Program-made: the position numbers and the translations under genes
Source: Pomphorhynchus laevis
Lineage: Eukaryota; Acanthocephala; Palaeacanthocephala; Echinorhynchida; Pomphorhynchidae
NCBI GenBank assembly: GCA_012934845.2
Contig: WNNJ02002999.1
Coordinates: 140,982 to 204,981 of the forward strand
Direction of reading: 5' to 3'
DNA: 64,000 nucleotides
The notes under the pieces: model-generated
Databases searched by the model: none
What the model was told of the DNA's origin: nothing
Seen by the model: only the letters and a program-made list of their open reading frames with translations
Shown: positions 32,447 through 59,169 of the stretch, piece by piece
Position numbering within the stretch: position 1 is the stretch's first letter
Layout: each line of letters opens with the position of its first letter

Positions 32447-34772
32447 GATCTATATACCGTCCAGGTTCAGTTGCCCCCTCACGTATCTTCTTTAACGACC
32501 TTGCAGATCTAATGTCCTACTGTTCATTGTCTTATACTCCTTCTTTTGTTCTCGGTGACTTTAACATTCGTCTTGATCGCCCGGCTGACTCTGACTCTAT
32601 CACTTTAACTAATCTTTTTTCTGATTTTAACTATAAATTACTTTCAACAAGCCCAACTCATATTCTCAGCGGTGCTCTCGACATCATTGCTGTCCCTATC
32701 TGCTTTAATGACTATACCTCCTTGTCAATTACTGATCCTGGTTTGTCCGATCATTTCCTTGTCACTCTTACTCTTACTCGTCCCCATCCTCCTTATCCGC
32801 CTCCACCAATATTTACACCATGTCGACCCTGAAAACTTCTTGATATCCCTATTCTCTGCACAGCCTTACTCAATTCTTCACTCTTTTCACTTCCTCTTAA
32901 CTATCTCTCTCCCGATGATCTCTGCATTCTGTTTGATTATGAAATTACATCGATCCTCAATAACCTTCTGCCTAGTCGACTCGGATGTCTTCAGCGTTTG
33001 CGCAATGCTCCCTAGTTCGATTCTGACTGTAGTCTTTCTAAGCGTCGACTCTGTCACTCTTTTCGTGTGTATAATCGCTTTCTTAAACGTTTTCCCAACT
33101 CACTCCCCCTAAATCTCCGTGATTCCTACTTTTCTCTACGCCGTTCACATCTTATTCTTATAAGTACTAAACGTACTATCTTTTAACTAAATCAACTCGA
33201 GTCATCTTCCAACTCTAAATCTCATTGGAAAATCTTAAACTCAATTCTTTCACGATAATCTACTTCTTGTAATATAAATCCTGATGAATTTTCTTCTTAT
33301 CTACAAACTAAGCTATCTAATTTACTTTCCCTACTACCCGTAGCCCCCTTGTACCCACTCTTCTCTTTAAATACTTCCCTCCCAGAACTATTCCACCTTC
33401 TTCCCGTTTCGTCTGATGACGTTTCTTCGGTTCTGCTGTCATTACCTCATTAAACCTCTCCTTCTGACCCAATTCCAACTCACTTGCTTAAAAATATCTG
33501 CTCCTCTATCTTACCCTTTCTAACCACATTGTTCAACTCGTCCATCCGTAGCCGTACATTTCCTTCCATATGGAAATGCGCCACTGTTAGTCCTCTCATC
33601 AAAAAGCAATCTCGCGACTCCTCACTACCATCTTCGTACCGTCCAATTTAACTTCTCCCAACCCTCTCTAAACTCCTTGAGCGTCTCGTTCTCAAGCAAG
33701 TTAATACATATCTCTTTTCCTCTAACTTGTTTCCTCCCTTCCAAGCCGCTTTTCGCTCTAATCACTCTACTGAAATTGCCTGTATTAAAGTTTATAATGA
33801 CTTACTCATCTCGCGCGATCATAAATTATGTAGTGTCATAGTTTCTCTTGATCTATCGTCTGCTTTTGACATCGTCGATCACTCGATTCTACTACATCGC
33901 CTTCGTCATGATTATGGCTTCTCTTTACCCACTGTATCATGGTTTTCTTCATATCTGTCAAACCGTACATTTCGCGTATATTCTAACTCTTCTCTCTCCC
34001 ATCCTTCGTCCATTCCGTCCGGTGTTCCACAAGGCTCCGTATTAGGCCCTATGCTTTTCTCTCTTCTTCTCGGTGACTTGTCTTCGATTTCTCATAAATT
34101 TAACTTCCATGTTATGCAATATGCTGATGACATTCTCATCTATGCTCACGCACCTGCTTATCGTATTCATGATCTTAGTGTTTTTGTTTCCAGCTGTCTT
34201 GTCTCAATTTCCAATCATCTTTCTTCCCTTCGCCTTCCTCTGAATTCTGATAAATCTAAAATTATGTGGATCCTACCTCGAAGCTTCGGCGTAGAACCTC
34301 CTTCCGTATCACTAAATTCTACAATTCTTCCTATCGTTGATAATCTCGTTTTCCTAGGCTTTCATTTCGACAACCGACTTTCACTTAAACCTTTCGTTAG
34401 TGATAAAGTACGCTCATCTACCTTGATACTCCGCAATCTCCGTCAAGTTCGTAGATTGATCGATTTCCCTTCTTGTATGACTCTCATATCTTCTCTTCTT
34501 TTTTCTAGACTCGATTATTGTCTTAGTCTATTTTCCAACTCACCTAAATCCACTCTTCTTCCCCTACAACGCATCGTCAACGCAGCTGTCCGAATTCTCC
34601 TCCGTCTTCTTCGTTTTGATCGAAGCTATGCCGTACTTCAAACGCCAAATCCAATTCTTTTTCAACAATTAACTAACTATCTGTGACTTTTGATGTTCTT
34701 TTTTGTTAGTGGTCATGTAAGCGTGCAGTTTGCACGCATTTGCCACGTTAAATAAATTATTGTATTATTATT
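32447..34772 (+). mobile_element. L2-B copy 4, 5' truncated, with 3' end
   Basis: Starts within the endonuclease (IYRPGSVAPS). It has VLGDFNIRLDRPADS, DPGLSDHFLVTL, the FRDSYF linker, the complete RT 5' region and a 319-codon open RT segment. The 3' UTR hairpin is at 34721-34737, followed by an ATTATTATT tail. About 0.3 kb of the post-RT region is missing near 34620, joining RFD directly to the last codons (AVLQTPNPI). The first half has several breaks. Confidence 0.85.
33727..34686 (+). pseudogene. L2-B ORF2, reverse transcriptase part
   Basis: 319 open codons. RT blocks: AAFRSNHSTEIACIKVYND, IVSLDLSSAFDIVDHSILL (first catalytic Asp), GVPQGSVLGPMLFSLLLGD, VMQYADDILIYAHAPAYR (catalytic pair), NSDKSKIMWILP and FLGFHFDNRLSL. 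The thumb is joined to the final codons by an internal deletion, so the C-terminal domain is lost. It is the longest intact RT reading frame of the L2-like set here. Confidence 0.8.
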
Positions 34773-35548
<776 letters not shown>

Positions 35549-35688
35549 TTGCATTAGAATAGGTCATCAGAAGGAACTGCTATGTAATCAGGTTTAGGCT
35601 TCTATTCCTCGGGGTCAAATACGCGCTAATGACATATTTACTCTGATGAAATTTTATTATCTATTATCTTATTCTAATACAAAGTATA

Positions 35689-36234
35689 TTATTTATTATC
35701 CATCCCTAAAAAATTTCTGCTATTGATTTTAAATTTATTCTTTATATTATTGTGTTGATTTATATATTTTACTATTTTCTGCTTGATGTTATTTTTATAG
35801 TAACCTAGTTTAAAATATGTATCTATTAAATTATTTAAATGATTTTGAAGAAAGCCAATATCATTACATATTGTTGCAATTCTTAAAATTTCATTATTTA
35901 ATGTATTATATTTTATATTATATGGTATGCATGAATGCTCATGCAAAAATATGTTTCTTGTAAATTTAAATATGTCATCTTTACGATATAAATTAATAGT
36001 AGTTTTAGTTAATGTTAATTTAATGTTCATATCTAGATATACACCTTCTTTATCATTAATATTGGTTTTGTTAAGAATAAGGCTTTCTGGATAAATGTGC
36101 TCACTAATTGAATAAAAATTATTAGAATTAAATACACATATATCATCAATGTATCGAAACATATATTTCATGTCTTTATATAATTTAGATTTTTTGTCAA
36201 TCAGTTGCATCTGTAACTGATTACAAAACAAACG
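35689..36234 (-). mobile_element. Penelope-like RT fragment
   Basis: One open frame with KYMFRYIDDICVFNS, the RT active site with the YIDD form, then YPESLILNKTNINDKEGVYL and LDMNIKL, a layout seen in RTs that pair GVPMGxxxSPxxADLFL with FRYIDDI. The second part resembles the thumb of such elements. The same family occurs at 53006-54250, where the upstream GVPM..SPIIADLFL block is preserved. Only the C-terminal half is present. Clade is uncertain: Penelope-like is the best guess. Confidence 0.6.
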
Positions 36235-36656
36235 ATTGGATTATTCAAAATAATCGAATTATTAATCGGATCAAACGATCGGATTACAATTGTACTATTA
36301 CAATCGATTGTACTTTTTGATTTTTAATAAAAATCGAAAAGCTTGTTTAGTGATTTAAACAAAAATGTATCTTTAAAACTAAATTGACTCAAAATCCCGA
36401 CTAAGATTTTAGCGCATCTCTATATTTTCATGTAGCAAAGCGGTCATCAAACGCTATCAATCTAGGCGTTTGGAAGTAGCTAAACAGGTGAAAAATTAAT
36501 TATCGATCTAGCAAACCGAAAGCACACTTATATTTTCAATTGTTATTTACAATACGTTTAAGCAAAACATCACTTCAGAGTGGATGTTAACTTTACTCAG
36601 TACCATCAGTAATTATTAAAAATATATCCATCCTTATCTGTATTTAATTTTTTAAA

Positions 36657-36858
36657 TTTCCAGGAACTATCAGGTATAGAGATAAACGACAACAAAAATT
36701 ATTTTGATATTTCGCTAGTTACTACTAGCATCTTCAGAAAATTAACATAAAATGAGAAAAGTCACATAAAGTTTATTGTCGGTATTTATTAGTAGTTACT
36801 AGCGAAATATCAAAATAATTTTTGTTGTGGTTTAACAAAACCTGATAGTTTCTGGAAA
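36657..36858. mobile_element. Foldback (MITE-like) element 1
   Basis: About 200 bp, almost entirely palindromic, with ends TTTCCAGGAACTATCAGGT and the reverse complement of TTTCCAGAAACTATCAGGT. It has no coding potential. Inside each arm is the GATATTTCGCTAGT..ACTAGCATCTTCAG motif discussed in the findings. Flanking TTTAAA on both sides may be a target duplication. Confidence 0.7.
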
Positions 36859-36950
36859 TTTAAAAACTAAATAATAATATAACAAAGAAATTAAATATTT
36901 CTTAATTCAAGATATTCAAGTCATTCATTTCCATGAATTTAACAAATGTC

Positions 36951-37161
36951 AATTTAAAGGAACAAAGGAAAATCAAGACCAAAGGATTATTTAATGATAT
37001 TTCAATGTCAACTAACATCAATGTAAGCAATGAAAATCAGGAAAAGAAAATCGTTAAAGTTTTTAAAGACTATACCAATTTTCTTTTTCCTGATGATGGC
37101 AGTTGCCATTGAAATGTTTAATAATCCTTTAGTCTTTAATTTTCCTTTGTTCCTTTAAATT
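36951..37161. mobile_element. Foldback (MITE-like) element 2
   Basis: About 210 bp with terminal inverted repeats of roughly 70 bp, ends AATTTAAAGGAACAAAGGAA in both directions. The arms again contain a GATATTTC..CATCA core, but the ends differ from element 1, so it is another family of the same architecture. Confidence 0.7.
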
Positions 37162-37478
37162 AACAAATATTTCTTAATTAACATCAAACGTTTATTGTCT
37201 ATTAAATCGACCAAGGAGTTCCTTTAAGGGGAACTCTTCTTGTTCCACTCAAGACTTCTAGAATTGACGCTATATTTTAAGAGAATAACATAAATAGTTT
37301 AGAGTAGTACGGTTATAGATTGTTATTAATTACTAAGTCCTACCGTGTACTGAATTTAATCATTATTTTATATTCGTTTTAAAGCGAAACAGAATTTGAT
37401 ATACCAACGTAGCACTTACGAATTTAAAAATGTTTATTTTATTTAAAAAAATAAATTAAAAATAAACATTTAAAATCA

Positions 37479-37618
37479 ATAAATATAGTTACCACTTTCA
37501 TCTATAAAAGTTGTGTATGAATATAGAGATTTGACATCAATTCGATCAGATCCATTTAAAAGTAAACGAAATTCTTCTGCGTTAGGATGCGATATGAAGG
37601 ACAATATTATTATTGCCC
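37479..37618 (-). other. Possible terminal exon of unknown gene
   Basis: A minus-strand frame with no ATG reads FISHPNAEEFRLLLNGSD and RIDVKSLYSYTTFIDE, ending in SGNYIY and TGA at about 37479. Composition looks protein-like and unlike the shadow frames around it. I do not recognise the family. It could be a last exon of a host gene or a transposon remnant. No clear splice acceptor could be fixed. Confidence 0.25.
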
Positions 37619-37639
37619 TCCATATTATTATGGAGGATT

Positions 37640-37833
37640 TTATTGTCGGTTGACAATAAAGTTTATTGTCGGTTGGCTAGTAATCGGTAAACCTATTACT
37701 AGCAACCGACAATAAACTTTATTTATGTGGCTTTCTTCATTTTTCTGTTAATTTTCTGAAGATGCTAGTGGTTACTAGCGAAATATCAAAACAATTTTTT
37801 TGTCGTTTAACTATACCTGATAGTTTCTGGAAA
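37640..37833. repeat. Foldback relative of element 1 with internal hairpin
   Basis: Contains the right end of foldback element 1 (ends ..CTATCAGG/..CTGGAAA) preceded by a long hairpin at about 37662-37713, with arms near GTCGGTTG-CTAGTAAT. It may pair with 36657 as the right end of a larger composite. Confidence 0.5.
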
Positions 37834-38140
37834 TTAAAAAAACTATCAGTAATATACACGCAATTGTGGTGGATTAAATTAAATTGAGTAAATTTAAGAA
37901 AATGTACGCGCTAATTGATTGCATTCACCGGTTCTTGAATTCCAATTACAAGTAGATAACGTAAAATCGAAAACTGTAATTCACAGAAATATAATTTATT
38001 AAAATATAATTAGTTTGTATAATTACAAACTAATTATATTTAGTTTGTAATAATATTTAGATTAATCATAAATATTATTATATTATTATCCATAATAATT
38101 ATTATCCACTTAAAAAATACTTGATCTTAACTATTTTCTA
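37834..38140. other. AT-rich spacer
   Basis: No gene recognised. Confidence 0.4.
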
Positions 38141-38282
38141 GAGTCGAAGGATTTTCAGAGCGTCGAAGGATTTTTAAAGCGTCGAAGGATTTTCAGAACG
38201 TCGAAAAATTTTCAAAGCGTCCAAGGATTTTTTTAAAGCGTCGAAGGATTTTCAAAGCGTTGAAGGATTTTCAAAGCGTCGG
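38141..38282 (+). repeat. Minisatellite, about 20-bp unit, seven copies
   Basis: Consensus GCGTCGAAGGATTTTCAAA repeated about seven times with small changes. It lies directly before the RT-RLE element whose first ORF starts at 38389, so it may belong to its 5' UTR. Confidence 0.85.
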
Positions 38283-38388
38283 TTCGCTTCGCTCACTGAC
38301 GCGCATTTACCTTTCACAAGTTTATATAAAACTAGCTAATTACAATTAACATACAAATCTGATCTGATTACCGTTAGAATCGAATTGC

Positions 38389-38799
38389 ATGACAAAAGGC
38401 AAAGCTCACAGCACCCATATGTGTTGTGGTTGTAATGGGCAGAACGCGGTTTGCAAGGGATTCAAACGCGCAATAGCAGGAAGACATTGCACAGACTGCG
38501 CTGCAACGAACTGCGGTAATCGAGGACCAGTAATCACCCACTACCATCTGATTCAAAATGTCGACCCCGTATTGGCATCCTCGTTATTCTTTACCTATTC
38601 TAATGTTGACGGTAAAAATCAAGTCGGAACAGCCGGGCTCGTAATCGATATACCTGTTCGCATTAATACTCTTACACAAGATTCGGTTAAAAGTATAGCG
38701 GATCTGTATATGGATATGATCACTTGGCGCCCGAAATTATTCATTCCGGCTAGGTGCAATGAGACCCGTGAGTTTATTCGTAAGCTTTCGCGCTTATAA
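38389..38799 (+). pseudogene. N-terminal Cys-rich ORF of RT-RLE element 1
   Basis: 136 codons. CCGCNGQNAVCKGFKRA then RHCTDCAATNCGNRG give eight Cys in CxxC and CxxxxC spacing, a zinc-cluster-like domain that in this family precedes the RT. The remainder is unrecognised. It probably belonged to one ORF with the RT. Confidence 0.55.
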
Positions 38800-39540
38800 A
38801 AAGACGCCTGCACAGTTAGAGATATAGATAATTATCCGCTAATGAAAGCAACTCTGTTGTGTCAATTCATCCTCTAAAGTTTCGCCTCCAGGAAAACTAC
38901 GATATTATGAAGAACTATGAAGAGAAGGATGATCATGTGGGAGTCGGGTAACCCCCAAGACTTGGCACAAGAGGCTCGGATTTTACAGCTTCAAGCGAGT
39001 ATAGAAACAAAACCCAAGCATCAACGAAACCGGAAAAACTATTTCGTGCGATTTTATGTCAACGGAAAGACAACCGCGGTTATGAGAATGCTCGAGAACA
39101 AAACAATTGCTCGAGGTGTTTTATATTTGTACACAAAAGTCGAGAACAAAACTGTTAGAGAGCTTCTCAAAGAAAAACATCCACGATCCGCCAAAATAAA
39201 TTCAAATATTTTACTGATAGAAAATTTTCAAGACATTTTCCCCTTACATCTTATAATGTTTAGACAATCGACATAGATGAGATCAAGAAAGCCTTACTCC
39301 GAACGAAGGCAAGTGCCGGTCCGTCGGCTGCGGATGCCCGGATATGGCAAACATTTCTTAATAAATTCGGACGTGACTCGTTGGCTCTCGCTACTTCACT
39401 TGACGGCCTTGCCATTCGTTTGGCATCAAATATAGTACACCAACGCAGTGTTGTCGGATTCACTGCTAGCAGGCTAATTGATTTGGACAAGAATCCTTAT
39501 ATCCGGGCAATCGGAATATGCGACGTTCCTCGACGAATAA

Positions 39541-39912
39541 TTGGCAAAACTATTCTTAAACTCAGACGACCACCTACAACACGTCGCTGTTATCACACAA
39601 CTTTGCGTAGGGCAGAAGTGTGGAACTGAATTCGTCATTAACTCGCTACGGAAGCGATTTCAAGAGCGCGCAAGTTCCTGCATTTTTATACTAGACGCAA
39701 AGAATGCGTTTAACCTAATAAATAGGAAGGTAGCATTGACCAACATGCCGCTCATATGTCCCGCGCTTTCGACTATTCTATCTAACTTGTACGGGGAAGA
39801 ATACCTACTGGCTATTAAGGATGAAATTTGGACTTCTGACGAAGGTTTTACTCAAGGTAATCCCTTAGCAATGGCTGCCTTCGCTGCCGCGTCTCTAACG
39901 CTTATCGCGTGA
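39541..39912 (+). pseudogene. RT palm of RT-RLE element 1
   Basis: Contains CIFILDAKNAFNLINRKVAL with the first catalytic Asp, then SDEGFTQGNPLAMAAFAAA. The next frame carries QKCYAGDANFVG, where YADD has become YAGD, so one catalytic Asp is lost. Related to the minus-strand RT at 51288-51776. Confidence 0.7.
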
Positions 39913-40506
39913 ATTCAAACTCAAATATCCTTGATTAAACAAAAATGCTATGCGGGTGATGCCAATTTTGTTGGAACCGTCAAAAAATGCCGATCAGTTT
40001 TTGATATCATGATGAGGGAGGGCGGAGCGTATTGTTATAACACAAATCATTTAAAATGTCAATTACTGGTCCATCCGGAATTCCTGAACAAAGTCAAAGA
40101 ATGTTTTGATGTTACTAATGTCCATATCTGTACGAATGGCGTAGAAGTATTGGGATCTTCAATTGGAGATGAATCCTTTATGGGTGATTGGATTGTCCGT
40201 AAAGTAGACAGATGGTCCAAATGTGTTTAGAACCTAGTGGAAATTTCTATTTTTGACCCACAATCGCGTAGAATGCTCTGACATACTCACTCCCGCATAA
40301 GATGATTTACGCGAAGAGAACTTGTCGCTTTCAATCCGAGCAGCTTCTGGCACTCGAGGAACATATCCGTCACAGCTTAATCCCTAAAATAACCGGTATT
40401 AAACGTACCTGACACACTTAGGCAAATTTTCAGCCTCCAGGCGAGACTGGGTGGGCTCGGAATCTTAGACCATTATGTCGATCCGAGAAAAGCGTACGAA
40501 TGATCT

Positions 40507-41412
40507 ATGCGTGCTTGTCATTCACATGCTTCAAACAAAAAGGAACAACATACTTATACCGCCAAATCCATAAAGGACGAAAAGGAACGTACAATTAAAC
40601 GACGCCGCGATCAAATAATTGAAATCAGTGATGCGACCACATATTCATCTCTAGAATTTGCGTCGGAGAAAGGAGCGTCGAATTGGTTGACAACAAAACC
40701 AATCGAAGCAGACGGGTTCCGTTTATCCCTCCACGAGTTTAGGGACGCTGTGAACGGTCGATATGGAATAACACCCACGGATGCACCTGCGCATTGTAGT
40801 TGTGGTTCTAAGAATAGCACAGTTCACTCGCTCTCGTGCGGTAGAGGCGCACTCGCAATCATAAGGCATAACCTAATACGTGACACACTTGCGACCTCTT
40901 GACTGAAGTCACTCCGTGTGTTGCAATTGAGCCCGTGCTGAGTCCTATAGATTCCTCTATTCAGTTCATGTCAGCTACAACTTCACGTGATAGTGAAGCG
41001 AGGCTTGATGTCATGTGCACGGGTCTGTTCGGTAGACGAAGCGTCTACCGAACGCGTCTTTATGGACGTCGCTGTATTTAATTGTCATGCTGCTTCTTAT
41101 TCTGAGAGATCGCCTTCATCAGTCCACAGCTATCACGAATCGCGCAAAAACGCCCGTTACCTTGAACGTATCGTAACTGTGGAGAGGGCTTAATTCACAC
41201 TGATAGTGTTTTCTTCTTCTAGAGGCGTTAGAAAGGCCGGAGGTTGTGTTCTGAAGACAATAGCTAGGATGTTGGCCAATAAGCGCGAAACAGACTATGT
41301 GACGTGTATTGCACTTATCCGACGTAAGATAAGCTTATCACTTGCGCGATCAACATCTATGTGCCTTCGCAGCCCCCGCTCAGCATTTCACCGATTCGAG
41401 CACGGCAGCTAA
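40507..41412 (+). pseudogene. Connector and RLE domain of RT-RLE element 1
   Basis: Pieces in three frames. The first has NWLTTKPIEADGFRLSL and CSCGSKNSTVHSLSC, a CxCG..H..C knuckle. The second and third hold SEARLDV, VFMDVAVFNCHAASYS and ESRKNARYLERIVTVERA, a PD-(D/E)XK-type arrangement D..D.V..(K)Y. The final block is RRKISLSLARSTSMCLR. A perfect hairpin (41027-41053) interrupts the RLE core. Confidence 0.6.
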
Positions 41413-41415
41413 TCT

Positions 41416-56904
<15,489 letters not shown>

Positions 56905-56984
56905 ACCGGGACTGGCCAAAATACTTGCATCTAAAATCTCAATAAAATAAATCGTAAAGAAAATCATTAAATATCCATTACTAA

Positions 56985-59160
56985 GCCGCCAATTTATGGC
57001 AATTCGACATTATTTTTATTAGGTAACTTTTAATTGGCTATCTTTTGCTATTGTTAATATAAATGATTTTATATTCATATTTCAAAAGGCGATACTATTA
57101 CAAACAGGAATCCATTCCAATTTTAAAATATATCAAAATTAAAATAGACGACCTTTTAAATAATTAGTTTAATCTAATGTTATTATTTTTAGGGCAATAC
57201 ATATTAATATGAGCAAAGAATAAGGTAATTTTCTGAAGATGCTAACAGTAGTTAGCGAAATATCAAAAATAATTTTTTCTTTCCTTTGATCCAGTTCCAA
57301 TAATTATTTATTAAAGAATAAGCGGTAGAGTATCTCAAGTGCTTTTTAAAGTCTTTGAAAATAAGTTTTTTCTTTTTCCTTTATTAATTTTGACGATAAT
57401 TGCTATTTTTCTGAATATTATCGATGAATTCAAAAATGTTTAACACGAGTTTTTAAATTGAGAACTTTTTTGTAGCTTGATCTTTACAAATTTCGTTCGA
57501 TAATTTATTCGATATATTTCTCCAACGATTTAGTTTAACAGAGGACGACTATTATTGTGGATGAGTATTGCTTCAATGTAATAGCTATTTCCGCACAATA
57601 AATTTGCGGACAATGATAAAACGTTTTGAAATAAATAATTATTGAAAGCTTCTCAGCGTAAAGAACTATCCAAATGGTTACCAAACCCACTAAAATCAAA
57701 AATTATGTGACTATTATAATATTTAAATATATTAATGGTAGGATTATAGAAACTCAGACAAATGTAGATTAAAAATAAGAGCACATATAAGAGTTTTAAA
57801 AATCGATTAATTTTTTGCAGGATCACATCAGTAAATATAACAAATAATTAATTTTAAAAAAATTCCAAATTAAAAAATTTGAAATTGTAATTTTAAATTA
57901 CAATTTAAAAATTTTTATTTTTAAATTGTAATTTAAAATCAATTATGAATTAAACAAATTAAATTTTCAATTTAATCAAGAATATCTTTTGGACATTCGT
58001 AATTAAATCAATACATATCTTTTGAATATTAAAATATTAAATCAATTAAGAATATCTTTTGGACATTCGCAAAACACTTTCATTATTAAAATTTGCACTC
58101 TGAGTGTAATTTCAAAATTAAATTTCTCATTAAAAGTGGAATTAAACATTTCCACTTTCTATATCAATAAAATTTATGTGTTTACACCTATGACGACATA
58201 TTAACTAAAGCAGACATGTTATTCACAGATGCCAATCGGTAACAACAAATCTTCACAATATCATATATTTTTTTATAACTCAGAGAGTATAAGAAGTTAT
58301 ACATCTTATACTGAGTCCGGAGAAGTTATTCTCTCGGACTCATGGTTTTATACTACATATTATAAATCACTATCAATGATTGGGTCTTGTTTATGCAAGA
58401 AACCGTTTTGAAAACATTTTATTTTTCTTATCCCCTTAAAGAGGTAGATCGAAGGTTATACCAAGTTTTTTACATGTGCCAAATTTCTTTCAGATTAAGT
58501 TTCAATATTTTTAAATCATTGATCAATAAAATGTGCATATAATTTTATCTACATATTGAATTAAAGTATAAATATGTGTTGTATACGATCGTACTATAAT
58601 GCAGAATTAAAAAATGGTAAAATATGCACATGCCATAATATGAAAATTTGTCGTATATATAAAATTTAATTACTATTTTGCTAAAATATATAAATTCAAA
58701 TAAAAAAACGGTTTATACTCTTCAGAACAATTTGGTATTTGAAATTAATCATAATCTTGTCTGAACCTGAAAATTTCAATCAATATTTGTTTTAATGAAT
58801 GAAATTAAATGTCTTTATTGGAAAATAATTAAAATTAAAATTTTAATAATTTAATTGATTTCTCCAAAGAAGTATTTCTGGATTAAAAGCGTAGCATTAC
58901 ATAATATTTATTGAATTAATAAGTTTTCAGAACGGTTTCTTAACCAAACAAACAATACCCCAATGATTTGTTAACGTAGCCAATAACATAAGCCAATATT
59001 ATGAAAATAGAGTAAAATTGGAAAATACTATTAAATTATAAGAATATAACCTTCGTATTAGCTAGTTTCTTAGCTAATACTAAGAAAATAGAGAAAAGTT
59101 TTTCAATATATTGATATAAAATTCTATAAATTTTACTACAAAATTCGATAGATTAATTAC
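56985..59160. other. AT-rich spacer upstream of the Smad gene
   Basis: Contains the Smad promoter region, not otherwise recognisable, and a CTGAAGA-stem-GAAA hairpin at 57233-57260. A 60-codon plus frame at 58229 (MPIGNNKSSQYHIFFYN) is unrecognised. No other gene is supported. Confidence 0.5.
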
Positions 59161-59169
59161 GAATATAAA

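Larger units (their letters stand above)
38283..41415 (+). mobile_element. RT-RLE retroelement, copy 1
   Basis: Retroelement with an N-terminal Cys-rich domain, RT and C-terminal restriction-like endonuclease. Parts in order: CxxC zinc-binding ORF (38389-38799), pre-RT region (38917-39540), RT (39541-40230: LDAKNAFNLINRKVAL, TQGNPLAMAAF, CYAGDANFVG), connector (40507-40902: GRYGITPTDAPAHCSCGS) and RLE (40985-41410: EARLDV, FMDVAVFNCHAASY, RKNARYLERI). Broken by several stops and frame changes. The family is widespread in aquatic invertebrates, by memory; I cannot name its clade with certainty. Confidence 0.7.
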
